From positions 248,001-312,000 of the forward strand of contig JABMIG010000172.1 in NCBI GenBank assembly GCA_013187285.1: a stretch of 64,000 nucleotides of DNA, written 5' to 3'. The position numbers were made by a program, and so were the translations under genes. The notes beneath the pieces were generated by a model. That model did no database searches. It was not told the DNA's origin and worked only from the letters and a program-made list of their open reading frames with translations. This DNA is from Cyclotella cryptica (Eukaryota; Bacillariophyta; Thalassiosirophyceae; Thalassiosirales; Thalassiosiraceae). Below, in pieces: positions 1 to 10,107 of the stretch (position 1 is its first letter; every line of letters starts with the position of its first letter).

Positions 1-627
1 TTAATTCCTATAAAAACAACTTACATTGGCATTCTTCCCATCTTCCCAACAATCCATTATGAGGAGAACAACCATGTAACAAAAACAGGATGGTTGAAAC
101 AGTGTCGTTTCTCCCAAAAACTGTGAATCCAGCCAAACAAAGTGGAAGTGTGGTGCAGGTGGTGGTGTGGTGGGTGCGATTGTCACAGACTTGGTGTTGC
201 AACAGAATTTTTCATGAACATGGTGATGCTTTGGTGGTAGTGGAAATAATCATTGTGCAAAAGAATCGTGTTGCATCTAGTTTTTGGTACATTGAATCTG
301 GAATATGAAATGCGGGCAGTACTACAGTTAAAATGGTATAATCTTAGACAAGCCACACTTTAAACCTATGACTTCCTCTATTTTTTGTGAATTGCATTCT
401 TTCTAGATTGGTACAAAAATTTGTAGCAGCTTACTAGTAATGCGGAATTGACATATTTGATATTTGTTACATCACAAAAGAACAAAAGTTACGGGATTTT
501 GTATCAGCAATATTCAGCCTTTCGTAGTGATGGTGAAAATTATGATTAGACGTGCATCAGGATTGTGTCATCTTTTAAAAGAGATTTCTGACATCACATG
601 TCATTTTTAAGAACCTATAGGTGATGG
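1..627. other. AT-rich intergenic DNA, no gene recognised
   Basis: Short reading frames cover this stretch but none has a recognisable domain or a plausible start context. I see no RNA gene or clear repeat here. Confidence 0.5.
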
Positions 628-785
628 ATGAATGTTTTACATTTGGTGGTAAAACTCTTTACCTTCCGTGGTAAAACTTTGCCTTTGATGGTAAAACTTT
701 ACCTTAGATGGTATAATTTTACCTTCGGTGGTATTTACCAACAACCGGTGGTAAAACTTTTACCACTGGAGGTAAATATGACATT
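628..785. repeat. GGTAAA/TTTACC minisatellite, cluster 1
   Basis: About seven diverged copies of a roughly 20-bp unit (consensus near GGTGGTAAAACTTTACCTTC) run through this stretch. Each unit carries GGTAAA and its reverse complement TTTACC, so it is partly self-complementary. A second cluster of the same family lies at 1608-1803. The 70-codon open frame across it comes from the repeat and is not a gene. Confidence 0.75.
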
Positions 786-1607
786 AGTGGCAACAGCAAC
801 CAAAAAGGGGAACTACATCCGGGATGCTTTGACTTCTTGAATTGTCATGTGTTGGCTCCAACAACACGTGACCCATGGTAAAGTTCCATGATTCATCCAT
901 TGGAATTCAATGCCATCTCAAAACCTCATCAGCCTCCAGTTTACAATCTATGATTTCATGAACCTCTCCCTCAACTTCCAAACCACATTGTTTGCCTCTT
1001 AATACTCTTCCAACAAAGAAGACTCCCTCTCTCTTCCCACACAGTACCTCCACCCAGTTAATGCCCCCTGTCATCCCCTTTCCTTGCTTGCAACCTCCAT
1101 CACTTTGAATGAGGAAACCATCCTCACATTGCATTCCCTTTCACCCTCAACACTTCTCACCTCCTTTCCTCTCCGTGCTGCAGTGTATGAATGGAGTGGA
1201 AGACAATGTACTCCTGGAACTGGGGACGAAGTAGACATCTCCAATCTCTCAAGAAGCTGTTAATCGTCAGATACCAGAGTTTGGATCCAACAGTTCATTT
1301 CCTAACTCTGGTTTCATGACTAGTTCACCACGTGGGAGGATCCTTTGATCGATAGGACATTCATTTCTCATCCAAACATGGTCCCAGGGGTAGGGACGCT
1401 GAATCACCTAAAGATGGTGACGAGGCAGGTGAGGACCCGGAGGTGCCACAATGACTCTTTTACAGTATAGACCATGATGGCGATGGTGGGACACAAGGTC
1501 AGGCTAAGAACCAAAAGGGATGGAAAAACAGCAGGGGTCAGTGTTTTAATGTAGCACATCTTTTTGATTTGTTGCTGGGGCGCTGGCGCTGATGGTGGTG
1601 TGTGTAG
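786..1607. other. Gene-poor stretch with a possible decayed coding fragment
   Basis: The minus strand around 907-1480 reads as protein-like sequence in pieces. One 75-codon piece (907-1134) contains SDGGCKQGKG, faintly recalling the start of an RNase H fold. It is broken and too weak to assign. If it is a retroelement remnant it is an old one. Nothing else is recognised. Confidence 0.25.
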
Positions 1608-1803
1608 TGGTGGTAGTGGTGGTAACCACTTTACCTTTTACACTGGTGGTAATCACATTACCACCGGTGGAAAACGCCCTATTACTGGTGGTAAACACTT
1701 TACCTCCAATGATAAAATTTTGCCTCCAATGGTAAAGCGTTTACCTCGGGTGGTTAAGCGTTTACCTCGGGTGGCTAAGTGTTTACCACAGTCGGTAGCA
1801 TTG
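1608..1803. repeat. GGTAAA/TTTACC minisatellite, cluster 2
   Basis: About ten tandem, diverged copies of the 18-21 bp unit seen at 628-785, here often GGTGGTAAACACTTTACCTC. The copies include near-identical neighbours (TTTACCTCGGGTGGTTAAGCG followed by almost the same unit), which suggests local amplification. The 84-codon open frame over it is a product of the repeat. Confidence 0.75.
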
Positions 1804-2508
1804 TTTCCGCCTAAATAATTTAAATCTGGCGAGAACCTTTTCTTCAGTAATCATCATGCGAACTTGAAGTCACAGCAACAGTGTGTAAAATTAAAAATAA
1901 GTACTACCTATGATTAATTACGTTTTCAAACTCAAATGCCAGATTTTATTTTTATTATGCGAGGAATCCAATGATGTCATAAGATAAAATGCTATAACAT
2001 GTCACTGAATGTGTGTGGAATGTGGTGAAACCGTGTAATTTTAGTTAACATTCTGTAGGATCCACAGAAGTTTGTAAAATTCTGCTCCTTCAGAATTTAC
2101 TAAGACGGTTAATCAAGACCAAGCAAGGGATCTACTCGAGAAGCTTCCAAGCTCTTCGGAGCAGCTTAGGAGCTCGTACAAGACGCACAACACAACACAA
2201 CGCACAAGCAAGACGCGATCACAGTTGGCCCCAGGAGACAGCGGACGCCATCAAGATGGTCCTATGGAGATGATATTTATCAGTTGCGAAATGATGCTAA
2301 GCTATCAAGAGGAAGAGACGAATCTTCTTGTCAAGACGGTGGCAAGGGCTTTTGGCTTGACAAGATGGCAGACTGACCATAATTGCAATGGGCTCATAAA
2401 AACTGTGCCTTCCCGAATCAAATCCAGCACTACAAAGCCAACTTTGTTACAAGCTAAAGCGAACTCAGTCCTTTCATCGTCAAGTACACCGCAAACTCGA
2501 CTTACAAT

Positions 2509-3967
2509 ATGGCGCACAATTACACTATCAATTCGAAAATCTCCAACCCATCGTTCTCTGCAGTCGAGATCGACAAACAGGTCAAAAGACAACTAGTTGT
2601 CAACACAATCACCAAACACTGCAGTTCGTCCCCACACACAATTTTGCAACTATTTAGCCAGGTCATAATAAAATGGCAGTAAATTATGCTGCAAAATCCT
2701 TTCTGGCGGCTACACGAATTATTCTTATAAGGTTTACGTGAAAGACCAACCAGACGTATGCGTCTTTTCCAAGCTAAGCTTTGAGTTTGCCCTGTGGAAC
2801 CCCGACAAATCGAGCCATTATGATTTGAAACGCACGGAAAACGAGTGGGAAATCATGATGACCATATCCAGAGTTGCTCCTGACTGTGTCGTCTCGCCTC
2901 TGGATTGCTGGGATGTAGACCAGGACGGTCAGCGCATGAAATTGCTTGTGACAGAATGGTCTAATGCTGACGAGCAGTTTGCCAATCAATTCATCGATGG
3001 TTACGTTGATCCTAGAATAGCCCCGAAATTGGCAGATCTATTTGCTGCACCTCACAGCATTCATGATTTTGCCCCCAATTTCAATTCAAATGTTCAACCT
3101 TGCATGGAGAACATTTTTGAACAAATGAGGAGTGCTATTGTTGATTATTGTTCCAGTAGGAATCCGCAGACTCGCACTCAGGCGTACTGCGTCTCTGTTG
3201 GGAACAAAGTCGCAGAAGTCATCGAAGAAATGATACGTGACTATCACAGGCAAGATTGCCTGATCCACAGTGATGCTCATGCGTTCAACATTTTGGTGGA
3301 ATCTAAGCCTTCTGTTGCAGAGCTGGAAGGGTTTGGCCCCAGTGGAAAATTCGTTTTATGTGATTGGGAAATGAGCATGGCAGGTCCCATGGGACGTGAT
3401 GTTGGGCTTGCGCTGTCTTTTCCCATTGCTTGTCTCATTGCTCATGGGATTAACAGCAGCAAAACTGAAAGCATCAATGAATACATTACATCCTTGCTTG
3501 ATTGCTATTGTTCAAGAATGGTTGAATTGGGCAAAACGGAAAATGAAATTACTGCTCTTTACCGCAATATTATTGGATGGTCCGGGTATTTTCAATTTGG
3601 AGCCTTCTACTTCGCAAATTGTTTCGTCGATTTTTTCCCGGTGCAAAATGCACGTGACAGGGAATATGTGCGTGATGCCATGGGCATTTTAGGTCTTAAG
3701 TTGATGCGATTTTCCTTTGACCCCTTATACCTTCCTAAGTCAACAAACATTGATCAAATGAAGGTCTTCTTTCGCGAGTTGTTGGAAGATGAAGTATCAC
3801 GGGCGGACTTTTCCCTTACTACCACTGATACCGAAAAGAAGCCAAGGATGTCATCTTCGCTTCGGGCAGCTGATCGTCGCCTCAGTGATGCAATGGTAAA
3901 TTTTGCGACAACAGATCTACAGATCAGTCTTTCTTTTTTCAATGAAAGTAATGCATTGGAGCAATGA
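2509..3967 (+). CDS. APH-fold small-molecule kinase, methylthioribose/choline kinase-like
   Basis: The main exon (in frame from about 2680 to the stop at 3965-3967) carries the aminoglycoside-phosphotransferase fold. It has a glycine-rich ATP loop (LSGGYTNYSYKV), the catalytic loop LIHSDAHAFNIL (H-x-D-x-H-x-x-N) and the metal-binding stretch CDWEMSMAGPMGRDVG. The DWE..GPMG.D form is closest to methylthioribose kinases, which phosphorylate 5-methylthioribose in methionine salvage; choline/ethanolamine kinases share the fold. The N terminus is unsettled. A frame starting at ATG 2509 reads well (SNPSFSAVEIDKQVKRQLVV) but differs from the main exon by one frame, so a short intron (for example 2628-2679, with a poor GTCCCC donor) or an assembly indel must join them. 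The family is likely; the substrate is a guess. Confidence 0.68.
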
Positions 3968-4411
3968 GCAGAGTGTGTTGTCATGTATTTGAGCAAAAGG
4001 AACATGATCAAATTTGCCTTCGATTAAAACTAGTCTATCACTTTCAGCTATTGACAATGATGTAAAACAATTAACTGATTACGTTGACTTTTTATTCAAG
4101 GGAACTCAACATTCTAACTGACATACTCAGGCTCTAACAGTACTTAATTCAAGATGCAGTAAACAGATCCCTGACTTGCGACTCGCACCTATCTAAGAGA
4201 AAGTGTAGTCTTCAGAGACTCTCGGCTACTGCAAGTTATTCGGCTAAAAACTGTAAACATTTACTACATAAAATGTTATGATGAGTTAACGTCGTACGTT
4301 GGTACTAGCTGTGATTGCAGGAGAACATGTCCATCGGATTTTTGACCAAGCAGCTGATGATGATTGGGGGCATCACTTTGCAGAAAGATAAATTCAGATT
4401 TGAGATTGCTG
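3968..4411. other. Intergenic spacer between convergent genes
   Basis: The 444 bp separate the stops of the kinase (+) and the S74 protein (-). They must hold both 3' ends and polyadenylation signals. No gene or repeat is seen. Confidence 0.6.
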
Positions 4412-6013
4412 CTAGTTGGAAGACCAAATAGATTTCCTCATTGTATGTATCTCATCTGAGTGCTGGTGAAGTGTTTCTTTGAGCTCTCGCACTTCTGCGG
4501 TTATCTGTTTCAAACTCTCAACCAAAACTGGCGCCAAACGTGAATAATGAAGCCCTTTCCAGCCCTCCTTGTCATTGTATACGAGTTCAGGGATCACTCT
4601 CTCGACATCTTGTGCAATGAAACCAATTTGCTTTCCTTGGCTGCTGACATCTAAATTGTGATCATTCCCAAGTCGATTGAAAGACAGCATTCCTGATAAG
4701 TCAAGATCATACGATACACCTTCAAGCTGGAGAATCTTTTCCAAAGCATCTGCGCTGTCAATTTTTTCGATATTTCTTTTAAAGCGCTTGTCAGAGACGT
4801 CAACGTACGGGCCCGACCCAAAAACAGAGCCGCTGACTGTAAGCGCACTGTCAATGTACGTGTCGCCTGCTACGTGAAGTCCCGAATCTATAGTCGTACC
4901 TCCAATGACATGCAACTTCTCGATTTCTGAGATAGTGCCGCCAACAATATCAGCATCTTTGACCCTGCCGCGAAAGTCGGAGCCTTTATGGGCAAAACTG
5001 ACTGTTCCTTTCACGTTAACGTCACCGAGAGCTCCATATCTGTCGATAGATATTGGTCCCATTTGGAGCGTGCCATCCAATCCCAGCACAGCCAAACCGT
5101 CTGACGTAACAGTTTTATCTTGTTGGATATCAAGGATTGAAACTCCTTTTGCTTTAATGTAGTTTGCTGTGATGTCAATTGGTCCGTCGACAGTCCCGCT
5201 TGAGATCTTGGCGTTCGTCATTTCTTGTCCGTTCAAGTCAATTGGTTTTGTTAATATGACTTTGCTGTTTATTTGCAAGCGGTCTTCGCTCTCTTGCTTA
5301 ATGGTTGGCAAGGCCTTGATTGCTCCATCTTCTCCAACGATTAATATCGAACCAGCTGACGCTTTGGAGTTAAATTCAGATATAGCTAATGAATCCATTC
5401 TCACGTCTTTGAGCGTAAGCCCTGTAGCCGTGACATTGTGGAGGACCGAGTTCTCAATTCTGCCATTCTCGAAATTTAACTCATTTAGGACTGTTCCAGC
5501 ACTTAGCTCGGCATTCCTCAATGTATGAAAGTTTAAATCGACGTCAGATTCTATGGCAATATTGCCTCCGAGTGCTTCCAACGACGAGACCTTCACAACT
5601 TTCCTATTGTCATCCCACCGAAGATGCCCCGTGGTCGACAAAGTACCATCGCTGTTGACTATGGCAAGGCCAAATCCACTCTTCCCTGTCGATGCCTGTG
5701 ATCGCAATGCCAAAGTGTCGACTGTCAAATGTCGAATGCCCTCAATAGTGGAATCTACCAATGCGGCGTTTACAATCTCCCTACCGCGAAAGTTAATGGA
5801 GTCACCGATGAATGTGTTTGCGCTGAACTTATCCATCTTAACTGCGAGTTCTTTTTCATCAAAGATCAGCGACGGGTCAGAATCAAGTTCTCCATTTGAT
5901 GACACAAAAGCGATTTGGCCGTGCTGACGAGGGCTAAAGTCGCTATCTTCGCAACCGCCCCGTGCAGGGGCAGACACAAGCAATGATGCTGTGAATATTG
6001 TATTTAGGTGCAT
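4412..6013 (-). CDS. Secreted protein with C-terminal S74 intramolecular-chaperone (auto-protease) domain
   Basis: Intronless, 533 residues. The N terminus (MHLNTIFTASLLVSAPARGG) looks like a signal peptide. Residues about 70-390 hold a repeated pattern of the type DLNGQEMTNAKISSGT / FRGREIVNAALVDST / FRGRVKDADIVGGT, a regular short-strand array that probably forms a beta-helical or fibrous stalk. From about residue 405 a peptidase S74 / ICA domain follows: VSDKRFKRNIEKI with the Ser-Lys pair, then QIGFIAQDVERVIPEL and GLHYSRLAPVLVESLKQ, ending in a coiled coil. In phage tailspikes and in the eukaryotic transcription factor MYRF this domain trimerises its partner and then cuts itself off just before the serine. 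I infer a trimeric extracellular or cell-wall fibre whose C-terminal 125 residues are released. Its ligand is unknown. Confidence 0.8.
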   Translation of the reverse strand: MHLNTIFTASLLVSAPARGGCEDSDFSPRQHGQIAFVSSNGELDSDPSLIFDEKELAVKMDKFSANTFIGDSINFRGREIVNAALVDSTIEGIRHLTVDTLALRSQASTGKSGFGLAIVNSDGTLSTTGHLRWDDNRKVVKVSSLEALGGNIAIESDVDLNFHTLRNAELSAGTVLNELNFENGRIENSVLHNVTATGLTLKDVRMDSLAISEFNSKASAGSILIVGEDGAIKALPTIKQESEDRLQINSKVILTKPIDLNGQEMTNAKISSGTVDGPIDITANYIKAKGVSILDIQQDKTVTSDGLAVLGLDGTLQMGPISIDRYGALGDVNVKGTVSFAHKGSDFRGRVKDADIVGGTISEIEKLHVIGGTTIDSGLHVAGDTYIDSALTVSGSVFGSGPYVDVSDKRFKRNIEKIDSADALEKILQLEGVSYDLDLSGMLSFNRLGNDHNLDVSSQGKQIGFIAQDVERVIPELVYNDKEGWKGLHYSRLAPVLVESLKQITAEVRELKETLHQHSDEIHTMRKSIWSSN

Positions 6014-6572
6014 GATTTTTCTTGTGGGTTGAATGGGTTGAATTCCAGTAAAGGTTATGACGACGTATCTGGATTCGGCTCACTAGGAATCGCAGGCAGC
6101 TTAGCATGGTGATTAAGTAGAAAGTTGAAAAGGAATTCGAAATTGAAACAAACAACTTAAATTCATGTTGTATTTAAATTTTATTACTCTCTTGGCTCTA
6201 TGGTTACACAGTGGATTACTAAGTGATGAAGAGAATGATTGGTAAATCGTCTTAGAGATCCATCTGAAATTCTCCCCTGATAGTTTGAGAAAGGTATTTC
6301 AAGCTGAAGGATGAATCGAACGCGTATCGATCAATAGAACGTGTCAGTATTAAGAAAAAAGTAACTTTTACTTGTACCTTATTATTCCTCGCATATGGAC
6401 GAAAATATGAAGCCGGCACCGTCTAGATGCAACTTTGTAACTTTATCTCGACATCTATTTAATCAATTCGTACTTCACCTCAATTGGCAAGAAATAAGTT
6501 TCCCTCTCGATACCGCCATACGCCCAGCATACCACAGTTCGTCGTTGCAAGTCAAACCCTCCGAAAGAAATT
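6014..6572. other. Upstream region of the S74 gene and 3' flank of gcvH
   Basis: This stretch holds the promoter of the minus-strand S74 gene and the 3' end of gcvH. A 75-codon plus-strand frame at 6395-6622 overlaps the gcvH stop and has no recognisable feature. Nothing else is seen. Confidence 0.5.
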
Positions 6573-7189
6573 CTAATGAGCCTCCTTCTCGCAATGGTCT
6601 TTGTATTGCGATTCGTTCATAAGCCCCTCCAATTCACTGGCATTTGACATCTCCATCTTAATGAACCAGGCAGCATCCTCAGCACTGGTGTTCACCATCC
6701 CTGGGTCGTCAGACAACGCATCATTTACTTCCAAAACCTTTCCCGAGATAGGGGCATACACATCAGATGCCGCCTTGACAGATTCGACGGATCCAAAAGA
6801 ATCTTTGGCGTCAAATTCGTCGCCTGCCTCGGGTAGATCCACGAAGACTATGTCTCCAAGCGCCGCTTGGGCGAAATCAGTGATGCCAATTGTGGCGACG
6901 TTCCCCTCAACCTTGCAATATTCATGTGCTGCGAAATTGATTGCGACATTTTTGTTGTTTGACGAAATGAAGCAGTGAGTTGCAGAGAACGTGGATTGAT
7001 ATGGCTGATACCTGCTGATACCCCGACGGTGAAGTTAGCAAGACGGCGCGACTGTCACTTACCAGGTGTGTAATACGTGCTCATCAAACGCGAAGAAGTG
7101 AAGAGCGATGATGAAAAGGCTGGCCGAGATGCCTTCAAGGCATGAACTGCGGAGCGCCTTGCGGCATGGGCGAAGAGGACGGATGCCAT
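6573..7189 (-). CDS. gcvH: Glycine cleavage system H protein (lipoyl carrier), mitochondrial
   Basis: Two exons, 7189-7063 and 6928-6573, joined across a 134-bp GT-AG intron (GTAAGT donor, TTTCGCAG acceptor) in phase 1, give 160 residues. H protein carries the aminomethyl group on a lipoyl arm between the P, T and L proteins of the mitochondrial glycine decarboxylase complex, which also recycles photorespiratory glycine in algae. The family signature is plain: [33 protein letters not shown], and the lipoylation site [18 protein letters not shown], where the lysine of ESVK is the lipoyl acceptor. Exon 1 encodes an Arg/Ser/Ala-rich leader ([20 protein letters not shown]...) typical of mitochondrial import. 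Length and domain are complete. Confidence 0.95.
6929..7062 (-). other. Intron of gcvH
   Basis: Minus-strand intron beginning GTAAGTGACAG and ending TTTCGCAG. Removing it joins the transit peptide to the H-protein domain in frame (P, then Ala from G|CA, then HEYCKV). Confidence 0.85.
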
Positions 7190-7236
7190 GTTGATGGTGA
7201 CGTTGTGTTAGTCAACTTAGAGCCTCTCGGTAGAGG

Positions 7237-7254
7237 GTATTGTACAATATGGTA
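7237..7254. promoter_or_regulatory. GTATTGTACAATATGG motif about 50 bp upstream of gcvH
   Basis: A near-palindrome (TATTGTACAATA) about 50 bp before the gcvH start codon. The same core recurs upstream of several other genes in the window (about 8797, 11805, 12320, 21140 and 63642). The regulatory role is inferred only from position and recurrence. Confidence 0.35.
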
Positions 7255-7685
7255 GAAGGTAGTGATGACGAAAGAACAAAAATGAAAAATAGAGAGCTTG
7301 GGCGGGGAGGATCTTTCGTGACGTGTGTGGAACGTCACCTGATGTTGATTTCGCAGAAAAATGTTGTATCCTCTCATATTCTGGACACATCCAAATGTTG
7401 GATATATCTAGGGACCATTTTCTCAAGAGTAGGTCAAGGGAAGGACCGCCCGTCTCTTTTCTCTTTTCTTCCGCCTCTTGAGAGAGACAAAGACCGTTAG
7501 CGACACCCTCACGCAACCAGCACCCCACCCACCGCGATAAGATCAATAGAGCTCAATCACTCCATGCGTAAAGAATAGCACCAATCCAAATCGCCTCAGC
7601 AAGCAATGACGTATCAATCAAGAGGGAGATCAATATTTGAAGTTGTACTTGTGAGTGCACCCTGAAGTTTTTGATGTCAGCACAC

Positions 7686-8077
7686 ATGACTAGCGTCGTC
7701 ATTGCTCCGCATGAAACGCTTCATCCTGTTGTCTTCGGTCTCATCTTCAATTGCATTCTCTCTTCGTTCCGAAATACCTCTCCCCCACCCCCGTCAACGC
7801 TTACGAACTACTTGTGACATGGTCAATCGCCCAGGCAATATGCTTCGTCGCATTCCTAATAGGTTTCATAACAGTACTTTGCATCGGTAACTATTTCCGC
7901 GCTAAACGAGCCCAGGAACGACAACGGCAACGACGAGAGGCAAAGCAGGCATCTCAGACTGGGGGAGTTGTGGGAAGGGACTCTAATATGGAGAGAGGGG
8001 TGCATGGCAAGGGCGGCGGGGAGTATGAGGCTCCAACATTGCCTCAGGTTGGTGGCTCCCCGGGAAGATTATTGTAA
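7686..8077 (+). CDS. Small single-pass membrane protein, unrecognised; start and frame uncertain
   Basis: The C-terminal part reads VNAYELLVTWSIAQ, then a strong hydrophobic helix (ICFVAFLIGFITVLCIG), then a very basic, Gln/Arg-rich tail (NYFRAKRAQERQRQRREAKQ) and a Gly-rich end. This is a short membrane anchor with a charged cytosolic face. The frame that encodes it (7751-8077) has no ATG. Two upstream ATGs, at 7686 (MTSVVIAPHETLHP...) and 7711 (MKRFILLSSVSSSIAF, signal-like), run in other frames and would need a one-base shift in the C-rich run near 7782-7795. A real frameshift, a sequencing slip in that run or an unseen splice would each explain it. I recognise no family. Confidence 0.45.
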
Positions 8078-8956
8078 CTTTGAGAGTGTTTGTACATAGA
8101 TCAGCGTTTTCTTTAGCAATGTGCAAGATTATAAGGTGGTGCAATTATGGGGGATCTGTTGTGTGCTTCACTTGCGGTGTTGACGATGGGGAAATGCAAT
8201 CAACAATCTTTTGGACAGTTTGTTCCAAAAAATAAGCATTTTGAACGGAACATTTCGCTAGGCTTCCATATGTGTCGGCTGCCAAGATAGATGTATCGTG
8301 AATCGCTGCAATTAGTGCAGCAGTCTACTGTGATGTAGCAGTGGAGGCCAAGTCAACATTGCCTTAAAATAGGTTTATTTCATGACGAATCAATCCTTTC
8401 TCGGGAAGGAAGGTAATGGGTCGATCAAGTGACTTAAAATTGACTGGTCTCTTGATTCAGCCAATTATATACCGTAGTGGTCGGTTAATGTAGTTGAAGG
8501 ATGCGACATTTCCATTCAAGACTCATCATTTATTTTCCCTTGAGAACGTGTTCCCTCGTCATAAATAATAGATGAGAAAGGTACCAGTTGTTTTGTCAAC
8601 TCGACAGCAGCGGCACCTTCACCCCACCTTTTCCTGTACAAACATTGATGGTCAGAAACTTCACTGTTTTGCGATACAGTTGATCTCTCCCTCTCAAGAG
8701 TTATATTGAATACTTTTCATGTCGTGCGCAGCGAAGGGAACGATGGCTGAAAAATGTGCTGCACGATGTTGGACCTATGGTACCCCTACATACAATATGG
8801 TACGATACAAACCAGAACACTTCCTACCTACTCTTAACGACAATACTTGACATGGAGGCACCATAGGGTGTGTATGTAGGGAGAACATAATATTACGGTG
8901 TAATAGGAATTCTGCTGGCATGCTGTACAAAATAACGACAGCGCGAACTGTCATGA
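8078..8956. promoter_or_regulatory. Intergenic region with palindromic TACAATATGGTACGATAC motif
   Basis: The 879 bp lie between the small membrane gene and the YwbE gene. At about 8778-8809, some 150-180 bp before the next start, TATGGTACC is followed by TACAATATGGTACGATAC, part of the recurrent TATTGTAC/GTAC motif family. Nothing else is recognised. Confidence 0.3.
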
Positions 8957-9577
8957 ATGACTGTGATGCGCAGACAGTTGCATGATCGCTTTTGTCAATT
9001 ACGCTTTGGCTTACCTATCAATAATTATCAGATGCATCTCATCATGCGTCCAATTGCCTTCGTGTCGGCAAGCACAGTGTTGACTGGCTCATCACAGCGT
9101 TTTCATGTTTTTCCGCGGCCAACAATTCCGACAATATGCAATCTTCTGCGGCCGGTGGTACCTTCAGAATTGATCAATGTCAGAATGGGTTTACTGTCAC
9201 TGCACAAACTATGCATGGCATCAACTTCACCTCCCTCTGAAAGTAGCTCGAATCGAAACAACAGAGACGGTCGAGGTCGCAATTACAAGCGAAGGCCTGA
9301 TCGACGCGTAAGTCGGAATAGAACGCTACCGCCACCGCCAGCCGGCGAACTTGGACGGGAATGCTATCGTTCGTACATAGAAGTAGGATCAGAGGTGTAC
9401 ATTGTCAAAAAGATACACCAACGATCAGGCGAAAAGACGAAGGGCATTGTATCCAGATTGCTTACCAAATCTAGTTATCATCCTCGGGGTATTAAAGTTA
9501 TGTTAGAAAATGGGGATGTCGGAAGGGTTTGTAGAATCAATGTTGATACTGCTACTGATGACATCGAAGGGACTTGA
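8957..9577 (+). CDS. YwbE / DUF2196 family protein with long basic N-terminal extension
   Basis: 206 residues. Residues about 138-196 match the small bacterial YwbE fold closely: IEVGSEVYIVKKIHQRSGEK, TKGIVSRLLTKSSYHPRGIK, VMLENGDVGRVCRI. Bacterial YwbE proteins are about 65 residues long, a lone SH3-like beta barrel of unproven function. Here about 135 residues precede it, ending in an Arg/Asn/Pro-rich linker (RDGRGRNYKRRPDRRVSRNR). The extension may be an organelle-targeting leader plus a nucleic-acid-binding arm, but neither is shown. The ATG at 8957 is the first in frame; internal methionines at codons 4, 26 and 30 are alternatives. The domain call is firm and the function unknown. Confidence 0.8.
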   Translation: MTVMRRQLHDRFCQLRFGLPINNYQMHLIMRPIAFVSASTVLTGSSQRFHVFPRPTIPTICNLLRPVVPSELINVRMGLLSLHKLCMASTSPPSESSSNRNNRDGRGRNYKRRPDRRVSRNRTLPPPPAGELGRECYRSYIEVGSEVYIVKKIHQRSGEKTKGIVSRLLTKSSYHPRGIKVMLENGDVGRVCRINVDTATDDIEGT

Positions 9578-10107
9578 CAGAAAGATCTGCCACATGTCAG
9601 AATGTTTGAAAGAAGAATATTTATGGCATGATTTGTACCATATCCTTTTGAAAGCCCAGTCAGTGACCATCTTTGTAATGAAGGAACATCAAGCATGAAT
9701 AAGAGACAGTATTAGTGCACATTGTCAACAAGAGAATCATGCGCTATTACATATTACCGGGATTTTTACGGATTCATTTCATTCATCTATGGAACCGATT
9801 TTTTTCAAAATAGGCAGTGGCCATATGGTTTTGGAAGTCGGTCTAAGATCATGCACTAGTACCAAGTCATAATTGAAATGCGATCCTTTCGAAGTTCCCA
9901 CACGCCAATGCTTGGTGGCAGCTGGGTTTGACATGCTTTGTTCTGCAATTGGATCAGGACTCTTTACAGTAAATACCTAAAGAAATCAAATTAATTACAA
10001 AATTTAATGTAACAATTAGCCAGCATCTTATCTGTATATCATTGGCAATAAATCTGCTTATCTGTAGTCGATTACAGTTACAATTCTGACTAAATAATCG
10101 TGATCTA
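9578..10107. other. Spacer between convergent genes
   Basis: 530 bp between the YwbE stop and the stop of the minus-strand P4H gene. AT-rich; no gene or notable repeat is seen. Confidence 0.55.

Noticed and set aside
907-1134. Possible RNase H-like retroelement fragment (SDGGCKQGKG)
   Set aside because: The match is a few residues only and the surroundings are broken, so no family can be named.
7217-7546. 109-codon minus-strand frame upstream of gcvH
   Set aside because: It lies across the gcvH promoter and start in another frame and has no recognisable feature.
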